The position numbers and the translations under genes are program-made. Shown piece after piece: positions 41,473-53,112 of a stretch of DNA of 64,000 bases. Numbering within the stretch: the first letter of the stretch is position 1; each line of letters starts with the position of its first letter. The stretch is from Nannochloropsis oceanica. Lineage: Eukaryota; Sar; Eustigmatophyceae; Eustigmatales; Monodopsidaceae. Under the pieces are notes generated by a model. It was not told where the DNA came from, ran no database searches, and saw nothing but the letters and a program-made list of their open reading frames with translations. The stretch lies in the NCBI GenBank assembly GCA_004519485.1, contig CP038109.1:210001-274000 (forward strand), written 5' to 3'.

Positions 41473-42814
41473 TCATAACATCTTGGTGGGCACTAGCTTC
41501 TTAGCTCCGGCTGACCAGTCCATTCTTTGTTTGCTTACGGGTAGTTTCATGCGCAAATTGCGGTAACCTTCGTCAGTCAACTTACAATAAGTTGTCTCTA
41601 GGCCCCGCTGTGGATGAAATGTACATAACGTGTGAGACTTTCGATCAGAGGCTGATAAGTTTGTCAACATACACCTCGTAGCCACACTCGGCTCAGTTAC
41701 CTGCATCGTCTCCTCGGCTTGCTGAATGGCGTCGACTACCGCAACCGCAGCTGTTCTCTCGTCCATGGTGGGAGGAAGAGGGGTGGTCGGCACGGTCTTG
41801 GTGGCTCGCATCTGAACGTTGCCTCCCTCGAAGTAATGTGCGCAGAGCTGGCCATGTCAAAATATGTGTCAGATTGGTCTTGTAAAGCAGGCAAACAAAC
41901 GTCATCTGTGCGTACCTCGATGGTGCCTGACAGCGCCTTCTCCTTGATCTCCCAAACGGAGAGCCAAGATCCCGACCAGAAATTCCGGAAATTTAGTCGT
42001 TCCCCATAAATCACCACACTCAGCGCCCCTTCCTGGGCGTATACGGCACACGCAGCCTATGTTTTGAGAAGGATTGTATTTTTTTTTTAAAATGCTAACT
42101 AGTTACACTTATGAAATCCAACTCACTGCTTCTGTCGCATAGTTTGCTGCGACGTAGTGTGCCACTGCTTGCTCCAGCTCCACTCGCACGGGCTCTGAAG
42201 TAGCGGTCATCAGCGTCTTTCCATTGTCGTTATCCGTGGAGACCACCTTCGGTAGGAGAAGAGGGGAGCGACGGTCAGCGAGCAAGCGATGAGGCAATTG
42301 ATGAGTTCCTGAATCGCTTCGACGTACCTCAGCCCGGGCATCCACCATTAGAATCTGTTTGTTTTTCGGGTCGAGGTAACCTTCGTCCACCTCGCCCAGC
42401 TTATGCAGCAAGACCTGAAAAGGAAGAGAGAGAGAGAGAGGCGATGGTGAAAACAGGCTTTTCCCCATTCCATATTTCCACGTAACAACCCAACTGACCT
42501 TGGCACCGGCCACTGTGACAATCACCCCCCGCTGAGAGTGATATGCCCTTGCCACTGCTTGCAGGAAGGTCTTGGTCAGAACGCTGGGCGGGAGAATCTC
42601 ACGCAGGTCTGAATTGGAGAGGGGGAGAAAAATTAGGGCGAGGAATGGGGAACCGCACGGCTCATCCCACAGAAAATGTACCCTTACCATCCACTACGTG
42701 CTGAAACTGGCCTGCGCAACTGGACATCAGAAGGCTTTCCGCCACACGCTGTTTATCACAGCCCACCGCATCCGCCTTTGGAGGTGGGCGGCTGGTGGGA
42801 AGGCTTGACTTCAT
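41473..42814 (-). CDS. CAPZA: F-actin capping protein, alpha subunit
   Basis: Six or seven exons, read on the minus strand: 42814-42688, 42608-42499, 42414-42328, 42246-42127, 42056-41916 and 41847-41473. All introns are GT-AG, and the phases agree throughout. The last block probably contains a further 120-base intron (41700-41581). Removing it gives 279 residues (human CAPZA about 286) and joins DAIQQAEETMQ to LTDEGYRNLRMKLPV, as in the family. Recognisable pieces are QRVAESLLMSSCAGQFQHVVDD, YLDPKNKQILMVDA, FRNFWSGSWLSVWEI, HYFEGGNVQM and LRMKLPVSKQRMDW. With its beta partner it caps actin barbed ends. The ATG at 42814 is the best in-frame start, but the first 15 residues are not conserved and another first exon is possible. 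No beta subunit is visible in the window. Confidence 0.9.
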
Positions 42815-43182
42815 AAGTCCCCTTTCCTCCTTGGCTGGAGTTGCTGGCAGAAAACAATGATTATTACGACGTGTGTCAACCTGTGCTCGTGCGGAAGGGT
42901 AATAGGGGCTGGCGTGGGTGAATTTGTAAGTGGTGCGATGATTGAAGTGAAGTCTTGTTGGCGATACATGATCTCCAACAATTATCACAATGCGCATGCG
43001 ATCATATACATCGACAGGCTCGCTGGGCATATCAAGGGCGACGTCTTGCGTACCCGGCCAGTCCGCGGCGTGACGTGTAGCCATATATAATAAATGGTAA
43101 TCGGGAGACGGGGGACCACCTGCTGGCTGGGTAGGAGGCTAAACGCGTGACGACTCCGGCCTCGGTGACAACAACGGGCACC
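42815..43182. promoter_or_regulatory. Divergent promoter region between CAPZA and the Beclin gene
   Basis: The 368 bases separate the two proposed starts. If either gene has an upstream first exon it must lie here or overlap the neighbour. Confidence 0.4.
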
Positions 43183-44019
43183 ATGAAGGTTTACGACAAT
43201 GCTGAACAACAGGTGCAGCGTCTGCGGAAGGAGCTCGAGGCTGTGGACTTAGAGCGGGCTCTGGTGCGTCGGCGGCGAGCTCAAGTTGAAGGGAGACGGC
43301 GCCGGCTCCAGCGGCTGCAATCGCGATGGTGGGTCAGCAACAACGCCGCGGAGCGAATGGTGATTCACTTGGTGGGAAACCAGAACGCTACACTGCAAGA
43401 TGTGGCGCGTGCCAAGGCCCGGCTGAAGGTACTGGCGCAGTTGAATGCAGCAAATGATTGTTTCTATATTTGGCATGCGGGGCCCTTTGCAACCATTAAT
43501 GGATGCCGCCTGGGCCGCCTACCTTCCTTCATGACGGTCGAGTGGGTAGATATCAATGCAGGCCTGGGCCAATCAATGCTTCTGCTTGACACATTGGTGC
43601 GACGAGCGGGCTTTAGATTCCGGGACCACCAGCTGATGCCCTTGGGTTCATTCTCCAAAATTATTAAACTGCCCAGGGGACGAGAGGAGGCGGGTTTGGT
43701 ACCCAGCAGTCCCCGCGCCAGCGGCGGTAACGCGTTGAATCTGTACTATGACGAGGCCAATCTGGTTTTCTTCCCCCGCCGAAATCTGAACGCGGCACTG
43801 GTCGCGTTTCTGCGGTGCGTAGAGGAGTTTGGGACATATGTCGAGCAGCAGGACCCGACTCTTCGCCTGCCACATCGCATCCAAGACGGCGGGAAAGTGG
43901 GCGGGCTGTCCATAAGTCTTATTCAGGGGGAAGAAGAAACGTGGACGCGAGCGCTAAAATATCTGCTGACGGATCTCAAGTGGCTGTTGGCCTGGAGTGC
44001 AAAACGCGTGGCGACTTGA
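43183..44019 (+). CDS. BECN1: Beclin 1/ATG6, short form
   Basis: The product is 278 residues from the ATG at 43183 (the frame is open back to 43147). Residues 1-80 form a coiled coil (EQQVQRLRKELEAVDLERALVRRRR). The rest matches the BARA domain of Beclin 1: NDCFYIWHAGPFATINGCRLGRLP (family [24 protein letters not shown]), VEWVDINAGLGQSMLLLDTL, and the C-terminal WTRALKYLLTDLKWLLAW. Beclin is a subunit of the VPS34 phosphatidylinositol 3-kinase complexes in autophagy and endosome traffic. Usual length is 430-520, so about 150 N-terminal residues (the BH3 and preceding disordered part) are absent. The neighbouring CAPZA gene leaves little room for a missing exon. It may be genuinely short. Confidence 0.92.
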   Translation: MKVYDNAEQQVQRLRKELEAVDLERALVRRRRAQVEGRRRRLQRLQSRWWVSNNAAERMVIHLVGNQNATLQDVARAKARLKVLAQLNAANDCFYIWHAGPFATINGCRLGRLPSFMTVEWVDINAGLGQSMLLLDTLVRRAGFRFRDHQLMPLGSFSKIIKLPRGREEAGLVPSSPRASGGNALNLYYDEANLVFFPRRNLNAALVAFLRCVEEFGTYVEQQDPTLRLPHRIQDGGKVGGLSISLIQGEEETWTRALKYLLTDLKWLLAWSAKRVAT

Positions 44020-44927
44020 TGGACTGAAATAGCGGGGGAGACCTTCTGAACGAATGAAATAGTCTGTGGACACGAGATAAAATTGGAGGAGACAAACATT
44101 AAAATCAAACGCTATACATCAATGCCCGATAACTGTACACTCTTTTCTCTACGTTTCTTTCTTAGCTTCTTGCCTTTCTCTTTCGTGCCCGCGTTGATTT
44201 GTGTGTATTTCTTGCATGGTGCTTTTGCACAAGACGAGGATTAAATTATGCGGGCAACCGCTGGTAAAAAGAGAACAGGCCGATTTCTAATAACTACCAG
44301 ATTTTCCCTTTTATCGAAGCCACAAGAACAAGCATTGACACGGCACGCTACCGCGATAGAAAAACGCATGATCAAAGCCCTCTGATATCATGTAGGAAGG
44401 CAAGGACACGCACATCAAAAACGTGCATGTTCCGCTCTTAATGATATGGTATATTTTCGGATGCTTGTGCTTCGCTCACCAAATGCTTCTTTTTCCTTCC
44501 TTCAAAAATCAATTAACCTTCTCTGCCTTGCCTTCATGCGCTTCGCTTTTCTGCTTTGTCTTCGCTACACCCCTCAATTCGATCCCCCATATCAACCAAA
44601 TGCACCCCTCTTCATGAGGGAACTCATCGTCCACATCTCTTTGCTTCGTCTTGAGCGTCATTGATAGCTTAACAGCGAGCTACAGCTACTTTGTGTTCTT
44701 TCCCTTTATCCAGACGCGGACTTTCGTTTTCAAGAAGGTGCTGGTGTAAGGATTTAGTTCTCTTTCTTGGCTCGTCGAGATGAATGTGGAAGTACAACTG
44801 ATACTCCATGTAAAGATGTGAAGCTGAAGACATAATACGGACAATTTCACGCATTTTTCCACAGTTAAGAGGGGGGAGTGGACTCTCTCTCTCTCTCTCT
44901 CCATCTCTCTCTCTCTCTCTCTATCTT

Positions 44928-44958
<31 letters not shown>

Positions 44959-45034
44959 AACATCACATTCTAATTTTCGACTACCTTACTCACTCACTCA
45001 CTCCTTCCTCTCCCTAGTACACCTTTTCTCCCTT
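44020..45034. other. Convergent intergenic region
   Basis: About 1 kb of AT-richer sequence holds the 3' ends of the Beclin and BTA1 genes and a CT/CA microsatellite. No gene is supported. Confidence 0.6.
44883..44958. repeat. CT then CA dinucleotide microsatellite
   Basis: A (CT)n run interrupted by CCAT, CTAT and CTTT passes directly into (CA)n. Confidence 0.95.
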
Positions 45035-47532
45035 CTACTGAGACTTGGCCTTGCCTGTCATCGCGACATACGCTCCGTGGAAAGGACGTAGGACAGGCAG
45101 CAAGGGCACCCCTCCGCGGAAACGCTCATCCCACACACAGCGAGTGGCCTTGTCCAACCGCTTGAGGATGGCGGGAGAGATGAGATGCACGCGATCCTGC
45201 TCAAACCATTTGCGCTGAAAAGTCGCTTCCATGCGCCGGAGCGTCGCGAGGAAAAAAGGAAGGCCCGCCTCCTCATTAGAGGTGAGGAAGAAGTCCGCCA
45301 GGCCCAGGATGCCGTGACCGTTGGGTTGGAGAAAACGGAGAGCGTTGACCAGGGCAGCAGTCTTGTCGGGGATCATCGAGAGGGAGTAGGAGAAGGTGAG
45401 CATGTCAACCTTACCCTCCATGAAGGGCAAGGCCTGGAAAATGGAGGGGGCGGTGAAGTCATGCTCCACCAGGTGCACCAACCCCGTTAAACCCGCAGCA
45501 GCCACCCGCTTGTGGGCCACCTCCAGCAGGGAAGGCGAGACGTCCACCACGTAAATCGCCTTAAAATATTTGCGCAAGACCTCTACGGGCAAAAACTCGA
45601 GGTTGCGCGCCGTCCCCCCCCCAACATCCACCCAGACCATTCCCCCTTTTCTCTTGATGGGCATCGACTGGATCAGGTCCATGCGGGCATGCAAAAAGTT
45701 CTCCCGGAAGCCGTCATAGCCCTCCTTTTGGAACTTGTAGAACGCCTCCATGTCTCGCTCATGCGCCCCGTCCGTCGCGCCTGCCACCGCCAACGCCACA
45801 TCTCCTCCTTTCTTCCCCGCCATCGCCTTCCTGCTGTTATTGCTGCTGGTGCCAATGCTGCTGCCCGCCTGAACAACGCGCTTCCAGACCGGGGCCGTGA
45901 CGATCTTGGCACCCGTCATAATTTGAGAAGCCACACCCGAGCGGTAGGCAGAGCCGTCCTTGCGCCAAGAGCGGCAGCGCGGGGTCACGACAAACTCGCT
46001 GTCCTTGAGGTATGCAATCCAAGTGGAGAAATACATGCCCACGCGGTCCTCCATGGTGTTCTCGTAGATATCGTCCACCTTATGCGCGCCCAACCAAAGG
46101 AGGGGGGGGATGTGCACGTTTTCCGAAAATGAGCGCCAGTAGATACGACCGCGTTCTTGGTCCATGCGTTGCATCAACAGAGATATCTCTGAGGTCACCA
46201 TGCTCTTGTCCATCCAATCCATGTGGTCCAACAGGGAAGCAACCGTGAACAACTCGTCCTTGTCAGCCGCATTCTTCATGATCGCCTGCTCGATCGACCC
46301 GTGGAACAAATGTAGCTTTCCGGCCTTCAGATACTTCTTCATCGCTGCAAAATTTTCCTTTTTCAAATACCGGGGACAGCATTCCTCGGTGTACTCCCCC
46401 AAGATGTACCCAAGATAAAAATAGTTATCATGCACTAAGTCCGTGTTGAACAAAACGTGATTGACAATCACGCTGAAGTTTTCTCGGCCCATGCCCAAGT
46501 TCATCTGTCGTCGAGGCACACCTGCAAAGAGGGCAAAGCAGGGCAGCATGGTATCGAGGAGCCAGGAGCAGATGGCGATCTGCTTCTCGTGGGTGTGGCA
46601 GAGGGCGAGGAAATCGTCCTTGGACAATTTTTGGAGAATGGCCTGACGGATCCAACCTAAATGAAGGAGGGGGAGGACGACACGAAAGGCGAGAAAGGCC
46701 AAGAAACCAGAGGAACCCGAATACATGAACGACTGGATCTTCTGCACGTAGCGGTCCCAGAACTCAGCGGAGGCGGCGGACATATCGGGACGAAGAACGG
46801 TCGGGTAGAGCTCACGAAGGAGGGCTGTGTCGTTCTTGGCAAAAATAGCAAAGAATTGCGCGTGGTCCAAGTGCTGGATGGCCACAGCCTTGAGCTCAGT
46901 CAGGGCGATTTGGCAGGCATTGAAGTCCACGGCTGTGACTCGGGCACCCTCGATGATGTAGTCCAGGACGTTGCACCCAGCCGAGGCGATGGTGATGACG
47001 TGGTCGTCTTCTTGAAGGTTGAAGGTCTTTTGGTCCATCCTTGGGTCCTCCCAGCTCACATTATAGATGTAGGCGTAGTTGATGAACTTCTTCATGAGCC
47101 AATCATGGAAGAGCGCGAAGACCAGCAAAAGGGGCGCAAAGGCGCAGATGAGGACAAGGAGGATACTGCGCAGGATGAAACGGGCGATAAAGGAGAAACT
47201 AGGCTGAAGCCGGCCCTTGATCTTGTCTCTTGTTCGGCGGGCGCGATTCTTGATTGCCCTGAACCTATCAAAGTGTGTGTGTTAGACAGAAATGAGGGCG
47301 GAGAGGGGGAGAATGGTGAATCAGATGCGTCCATCACGTCCAGTGAGTGAAAGCATGTTACAAAGCAGACCATTCAAATCACCATCGAGCCGAGACAATT
47401 CAAATTTATATTTGACCTTCGTACAGTCTAAACTTGTCCTCCGTCCATGCTACGTTCCCATTCCACGACCCTCGCCAAAAAAGCGACTTACTTCTCGTTG
47501 CGCCAGGCCCGGGCCTTGGCCGCCATGGTCAT
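45035..47532 (-). CDS. BTA1: Betaine lipid (DGTS) synthase, BtaA-BtaB fusion
   Basis: Two exons, 47532-47492 and 47264-45035, joined across a 227-base intron (donor GTAAGT, acceptor TTTGATAG, phase 2), give 756 residues starting MTMAAKARAWRNEKFRAI. A second ATG lies two codons on. Residues of about 35-65 are strongly hydrophobic (FILRSILLVLICAFAPLLLVF), a membrane anchor. Next comes a BtaA-like domain (DHVITIASAGCNVLDYIIEG, AVDFNACQIALTELK), which moves the aminocarboxypropyl group of S-adenosylmethionine to diacylglycerol. The C-terminal third is a BtaB-like N-methyltransferase (VWVDVGGGTARNLEF, AIYVVDVSPSLLEVAHKR), which trimethylates the amine. The product is the phosphorus-free lipid DGTS, made in the ER. 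Many algae raise it when phosphate is scarce; no regulatory element is visible here. Confidence 0.93.
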
Positions 47533-48749
47533 GTGGTCGCGGGGAACGTTGCACATAAGTTGGTGACTGAGAAGGACAAGAAGAATGAAGGCGATTGAAA
47601 GCGGGGTCGCAGAAAACCTGACTTGAAAGTAATTGTTGCTCGTGTCGTCGCTGATCGGACGGACGGTGAAGAGCAGAGAAAGCACCGCTTATCCGACACT
47701 GTTATGTAAAATCGTGTGAGGGTGGAGTTAAGAGAAGTGAGGGTGCGAGGCAGTGATCGCTCGTGTACGGGTGGTGTCGAGAAGTAAGCACATTTTGGAA
47801 ATGAATCCCTGGGATTCTCATGTACTCCGCGCCGGTCCCCTTAGCTGGCCTCTCAAGGGCGCATCCAGAGGAAACACGACGCAGTGGGGTGGACATCGAA
47901 GAGATCATTACGTCGCCGTAGTCATCAATGAAAAATGCCGTGCCGGAATGCCTCGGCAGCAAGCATAGGGCGGGCGTTGGCATTGCCTGATTCTGGATCC
48001 CCGCAAGCAGAGTGTTCTCCCAATCCATCCCCTGTGCCGAAAGCGAGGAGAACCCTGTCAGTTGGACAAGCCTTTCACAAGCCTTGCAAGTCCATGATGC
48101 CTTCGATTTGTTACAGTCAGAGGTCGTCATCGTTTGTTAGGATGTCGCAATGCTGTGCCTGAGCACGCGAGGACCGGTCATCGCAGGAGAAGAAGCGGAC
48201 TGCAGATTCGTTATGCTTTGTTGTTCTAGCTCACCTGTGTTGTGGTGAGTTCAGGAGAGGGACTAACAGACACGAGATGACCAAATTGTAAGATGATTGA
48301 GGCCGGCCGCATGGCTGGCTATATTTCGGCATTCGTATGAACAAAGTATCAGTGGCACCGGGAAACAAGGCAAGCATCTTCGTACATTCCTCCCCCCGCT
48401 TCGACAAGAGCGGGCCTCGTCATGAATAATGAGCGAGGGGTTGTTTTATCCCAGGGTGTTTCTCGCTCGCCATTGACACCGCGCCACGATGGGCCACCGT
48501 CTGACGGCTTTGCAAGTCGTTCCCACGTGGTTTGGACAATCAAATTCTCGATTACGCTTGCGTTTCTTGTCCAACAACACATGTTTACTCCTTATCTGAG
48601 GTTCTTATGTATGATGTTAAATCGCAGGTCGCGCCCTTGCAACAAGACTTTCAAGCGAACCGAGAACACACTTCAGCTAGCGGCGCGCTCCGTGCCCCAC
48701 GGCCCCGTCTTCCCCCAGCGAGCACCACGGGAGCCAAGACATCTCAAGT
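47533..48749. other. Divergent intergenic region
   Basis: About 1.2 kb between the BTA1 start and the four-span protein start. A minus-strand frame at 47702-48130 (142 residues, starting MTTSDCNKSKASWTC) is open but matches nothing I know and is not supported as a gene. The promoters of both neighbours should be here. Confidence 0.5.
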
Positions 48750-49833
48750 ATGGCTTATGTATTGAATCCTCGTTTCTTGATGGGTAAGTGTTTGCTGGGA
48801 TTGTTGTGCATGCCTTTTGTCCCGAATCTTTCTTGTCTGTCTCCTTGCCCTGAGCTCCAACGTACGCCCGACTCCGCCCCGGCGCTTGCTGTCTTTGACG
48901 AAGTGGAGGGTGTTAAGCAATCATTTTCTCTTTAGCTCCGTCACTTTGTATCGCATATCATTAACAATGAAGCCTTCGCCTAGCTTCCTCATTATGTCAG
49001 GACTGTGCGTCCTTCTGTGCTCCTACATCCAGTCTCGGCCACGGCCTCCTCCTTTCCCCCACACTAACCTCTTTCATTCCCATCTCAAATCAACCCTACA
49101 TTATTGAATTTCACATCATATACTGACAGGATTATCTTTGACCGTCATATGCTTGGCCCTGGCGTTGGGTGCCGTCCTGACAGGGGAGTTTGCCAATGGG
49201 ATGGCCGTGGTCAGCGGCAGTGAAGGCTATGCATCCGTGAAGTTGGGTTTGTGGTACGGTAAATCCAAAAGGGCAGGTCGGCGCGAAGTATTTCGATACC
49301 AGTGGTGCGATGTCGATAGCCCTTCCTTCCACGGGCCCCACTGCACACAACTGCAGGTTGCTCGAACTGCGGCATGCACGGGTGTCTGTCTTCTGGTCGC
49401 CCTGGTGGTCCTCCTTGTTCTCCTCACCACCTGCACCATAAAGATTCCTATGGAGGGGCAGTTGACGCGGATGGCTGCGGGATTGTCCGCGACGGCCTCA
49501 TTCTGTTTTGTGGTATGTTTGGCCGTGTGGACGATTCTGGTCCTGTCGTTAAGCGAAAAGGGAGATGACAGCAAGGCCCACCTAGCGATCGGTATGTCCT
49601 GGCTGGCGGAAGGTGGTGCGTTTATCATCGCCTTCCTCCTCACCATCAACATGCTTCAAACGGCCAAAAGAATAGAGCAGGAGGCGTCGGCCTCCATCCT
49701 GAATGCCGAAGAGAAGACTGGCTGGGTGGAGGCAGGCAAGGCAAGTGCTGCTGGCGGCGGTGACAACCCCAGGAAAATAGAAAAGCCACGGGCTGGCAGG
49801 CGCTCGCATGGCGGAGGAGACCTTGAGGCATAA
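48750..49833 (+). CDS. Small four-span membrane protein, unknown family
   Basis: I join exon 1 (48750-48783, MAYVLNPRFLM plus one base) to 49130-49833 across a 346-base intron (donor GTAAGTG, acceptor TACTGACAG, phase 1), giving 245 residues. The join completes the first membrane span (RFLMGLSLTVICLALALGAVL); without it the protein would lack an ATG. Spans lie at about residues 8-28, 90-113, 125-148 and 162-185. The long loop after span 1 (YASVKLGLWYGK, then a region with two Cys) and the overall plan recall claudin/PMP22-like tetraspan proteins, but I see no diagnostic W-GLW-C-C motif, only GLW and later C pairs. The tail is basic and Gly/Ser-rich, probably cytosolic. Function unknown. Confidence 0.7.
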
Positions 49834-50038
49834 GCATTCATATGTAAATGATTAACAAGTTATCTTTAAAGGAAAAAATCTCATCAAAATGAGCTCACAC
49901 CATAGTAGATTGGAAATTATTATCAATCAATTTTCCTTTCTTTTTCACTCAGCTTCAAACAAACAGTTATTATACATACATACCGCGCCATACTCCTCCT
50001 GCTCCTACTGTTGCTGCTGTTGTTTGTCCCAATCTCTC

Positions 50039-51967
50039 TCAGCACTTCTTCGTGCCATTCCCAAGACCACTAACACCGCTGCTGGAGTCCTTGTCGTTAA
50101 TAAGAAAGTTGGGGTCGTCCACCATCAGACATTGGTAGATTTTGGTGGAAAGGGATTTGAAATGCCTCGGCGCCTGTTCGTTTGTTGGTTGATATTAAAA
50201 ATAATTAAGAGGGTGATTGCGATGGTTTAGGAAAGCTTAACAGACTGCAGAGGGCCTCCAGTGATGGATGTGTTTGGTCACTGAAACGGTCACAACAGAG
50301 GGGGGAAAGAAAAAGGAGAAAGAAGACACAAAAAGCGAGCACCACACAGACTCACCTTGCCAACAGGACAGGTTTCCATCTTATCGGCGAGCCAATTTAT
50401 TTTTTGCTCTTGCGTGTACCTGGGATCCTCGTACACGTCCAGCAGGCTCCGAAGCGTGCGGTGGTGATTTTTCACCACGTAGAGAGACTTGCTCTGGATG
50501 TGTGAATGAATGTGAGTTAAGATGTCAAAAAACGATTCATATACGCTCCCCCCCCCCCCCCCTCCCCTTCCCTTCTTTGTAACGTACATCACTCATTCCC
50601 GGAATGACCTCCAACTGCCGCGCCCAAGCCGTGGCATTCTTGTCCGACTCGCTCCAATTCTGCGTTTGACCCGCCCCACTTCCCCCTCCCCCTCCACTGC
50701 TGATAACTGCCTTTCCCTTCGTCGCGCTTATGAGATCAGTAGCCCTATCACGAAAGGGCCTTTCAGCCAATGCGCGCGTTGCCTCTCGGAGGTACATGGC
50801 TGTCTCTACCGGATCCTTCGTCTCCTTGTACTCAATCCCCTTCGATAACAACAACCAGACCAATGCATCTGCATAGTCATCCGACGTCACACACGCCCCC
50901 CCAGTGCCCCCACTCCCCTGCCCCTTTCGTCGCCACCGCAGAGCAATCTCGGCTTGCACCCCTTGCAGCAGCACCACCAATCGGGCTCCCGCCGGCATGC
51001 CCGGACTCAAGCGGATATCCTCGATCACGCGCTCCAACGTCTGGTACGTCGTCCTCGACTTTCCCACGCCCCCCGCCGCCCCCTCATTGGGTCCATCCAC
51101 CCGCAAATCGCCCCGCGTGTCCATCCCTAATTGATCACAAAAATCACGCGCCTCCCACACCACCACCACGAAGCCAAGCTGTTCCACGTGAGGACCACTA
51201 TGCCGGGGGCAAACGTCCTTGTCGTCCCAAAGTGGCCGGGGCATCCGAGCCCAACGAACCATACCCGGATGATGACGTGCCCCCTCTAGTGCCTCATCAT
51301 CTTCACACCGGCAGCTCGGCCCTGCGAGAAATATCTGCTTTGCCTTGAACTCACCCGTGCGCATGGTGTCGGCCACGGCCTTCCCTAGGCCTGTGTCTCG
51401 CAGCCGCTTGTCCACGACCATCACAATTTCGTCATTCTTATAAAGACCCCGCTGTGAATCGCCCACGAGCTTGGACCAGTCTTTTTGTTGCTTCTCCTGC
51501 TCCTTCTTTGCCGCCCGTTCCGCCTTTGCCGCCTCTCTCTCTACCTCCTTCTCTTCCTTGCTCTTCTTGGGGGGCTTGCCTGCTCCGCCGCCCCCCCGCT
51601 TGCGCCCTGGCTGCTTGTTGCCTGTGGAACCCTGCAAACCATCATCATAGCTACATTCGTCTTTGTGCTCGTCGTAAGCATCTAACATGCGTCGTCGCGA
51701 GGCCGACGCAGCATCCCCTCGAGCAAAAAGAGGTTCACAGGACGAAGGGAGCTCGTCGGGGCGATCTGGCAGCCCTGCCTCGGTGAATGGATTCTTGAAT
51801 AGCTCATTTTCGTCGTCCTCCTCGTTGTTCAATGCAAGTACGTCGTGGGCATCCTTCCCCTCCTCGTTGTCCAACCTGATTGCTGCTGATGACGCTGCAG
51901 CTTCTCTATTAAGTGGCGGAATACGCGGCGTCGGCGAGTCCTCCGTCAGGTCGCAAATGACCTCCAT
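50039..51967 (-). CDS. EME1: EME1/MMS4, non-catalytic partner of MUS81 nuclease
   Basis: Three exons, 51967-50588, 50493-50356 and 50173-50039, all with GT-AG introns in phase 0, give 550 residues. The ATG at 51967 (MEVICDLTEDSPTPR) is preferred; the frame is open further upstream, but that part is repeat-derived and lies outside the likely gene. The N-terminal 150 residues are acidic and disordered, then a Lys/Glu-rich helix (KEVEREAAKAERAAKKEQEK). The ERCC4-like nuclease domain (IVMVVDKRLRDTGLG, LGFVVVVWEARDF, RLVVLLQGVQ) lacks the ERKxxxD active-site signature, as expected of EME1. The C-terminal helix-hairpin-helix part (WARQLEVIPGMSD, SLYVVKNHHRTLRSLLDVY) is completed by exons 2 and 3. 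With MUS81 it cuts recombination and stalled-fork structures in the nucleus. MUS81 itself is not in the window. Confidence 0.85.
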
Positions 51968-52170
51968 GGAGAAGGAGACTCTTGAACACCTTGGTGGGCG
52001 AGATGTATGCGTGTGTTGTGGGCTGTGAGCTTGTTTGGGTGTGGGGTGGGGTGGAAACCGGGCGTTTTGGCGAGGAAAGAATGGAGAAGGTTGGTGCAAC
52101 GTGACTCCCGAAGTTATTTTTATTTCTCTTTTCATCGGGCAAACTTCCGATTCCAACTCATTAGAAAGGT

Positions 52171-53112
52171 GCCGAGACTGACGGGCCTGGGGCATGCTTC
52201 GGACGACTCGGTCTTTGTGATGCTCTTTTATAAGGTGAAGGAGCAGACTTTCTTGGAAGAGAATCATGTCTTTTTTTTTGACACGCCGCTTGCGGCTGTC
52301 ACTGACTGGCGGCCACACGGTCAACTTGAAGGTAAGGCCCGACAGACCCGGTGCGATTGTCGTCAAGACTATGTTCATTACAACGAAACCACCATTATGA
52401 CATTCCGCGGTGGCTTTGATGAGAAAGGTACACCTGAGGACAACCACAGTCGCCTTCAAACGATTGCCGGTCAGACAGGACGTGGGTGGAAACGCACATT
52501 TTATGTTCGTGTCGTACACTACCTCGACAACACACTTGCGCTTTTTCACGTGAAGGATGAAGCAAAATGGCAGGTTTTACGCACCCACACCAAATAACCT
52601 AGGCATGTCGAATGGATTGACCACACACTTAAAGGACATGAGTAGACTGCATGGGTGACGAGGGTCACTACTTGACTACTTGTTGAACCATTTGATTCGC
52701 AGTTCCCCTCCCATTAATCTCCCAGGCATATTTTCTCTTTCCATGCTTTCCAAACATTCCTCCTTCACATAAGCAGCCACTTTTTCAAGAACATCTCTAC
52801 CCTTGGTGTGAGACAATAGTAGTCACCGCCATGTCTTTTCGTCTTCCGTCTGAAAAGTGGAAGTTTACGGTCGTCGATGTGGGCCACAACACGGAAACAA
52901 AACGTTCTTTCCAACCCACGACCCGCCTAAAGTGCAACCGTGTGAAGGCGATTGTGGTTATCCTTTCTCATCGAATCTGCTGAGGAGAGCCATTTAGTGG
53001 TTTCGTTGAAATGAAAATACTCTGGAAGATAATCGGTTATCCCCTTTATCTTTCCAAAGAGCGCCGAAAGGATCGACTCGCCCAGAGCACGCCTCATCTC
53101 CTTCAATCTCGG
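52171..53112. repeat. Diverged inverted repeat, arms about 300 and 190 bases
   Basis: Arm A (52171-52470, plus) and arm B (52925-53112, read on the minus strand) align over their whole lengths. Shared stretches in the same order are GCCGAGA-TGA, then GACTCGGTC / GAGTCGATC with TGCTCTTT / CGCTCTTT, then TTCATT-CAACGAAACCAC, then GATGAGAAAGG and ACCACA-TCGCCTTCA. Arm B lacks about 100 bases present in A. Both arms translate similarly (HYNETT...DNHSRLQTI and HFNETT...DNHNRLHTV), so the ancestral sequence was probably coding. A spacer of about 450 bases separates them. It may be a decayed duplicated gene or a decayed mobile element; I cannot assign a family. Confidence 0.75.

Noticed and set aside
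42109-42690. Single 193-residue minus-strand frame across CAPZA
   Set aside because: It reads through introns; splicing gives the family sequence in correct phase.
47702-48130. 142-residue minus-strand frame
   Set aside because: No family match and it lies in a promoter-type region between divergent genes.
51968-52549. Upstream extension of the EME1 frame (194 codons)
   Set aside because: It runs antisense through the inverted repeat and has no EME1-like sequence; the ATG at 51967 gives a sensible start.
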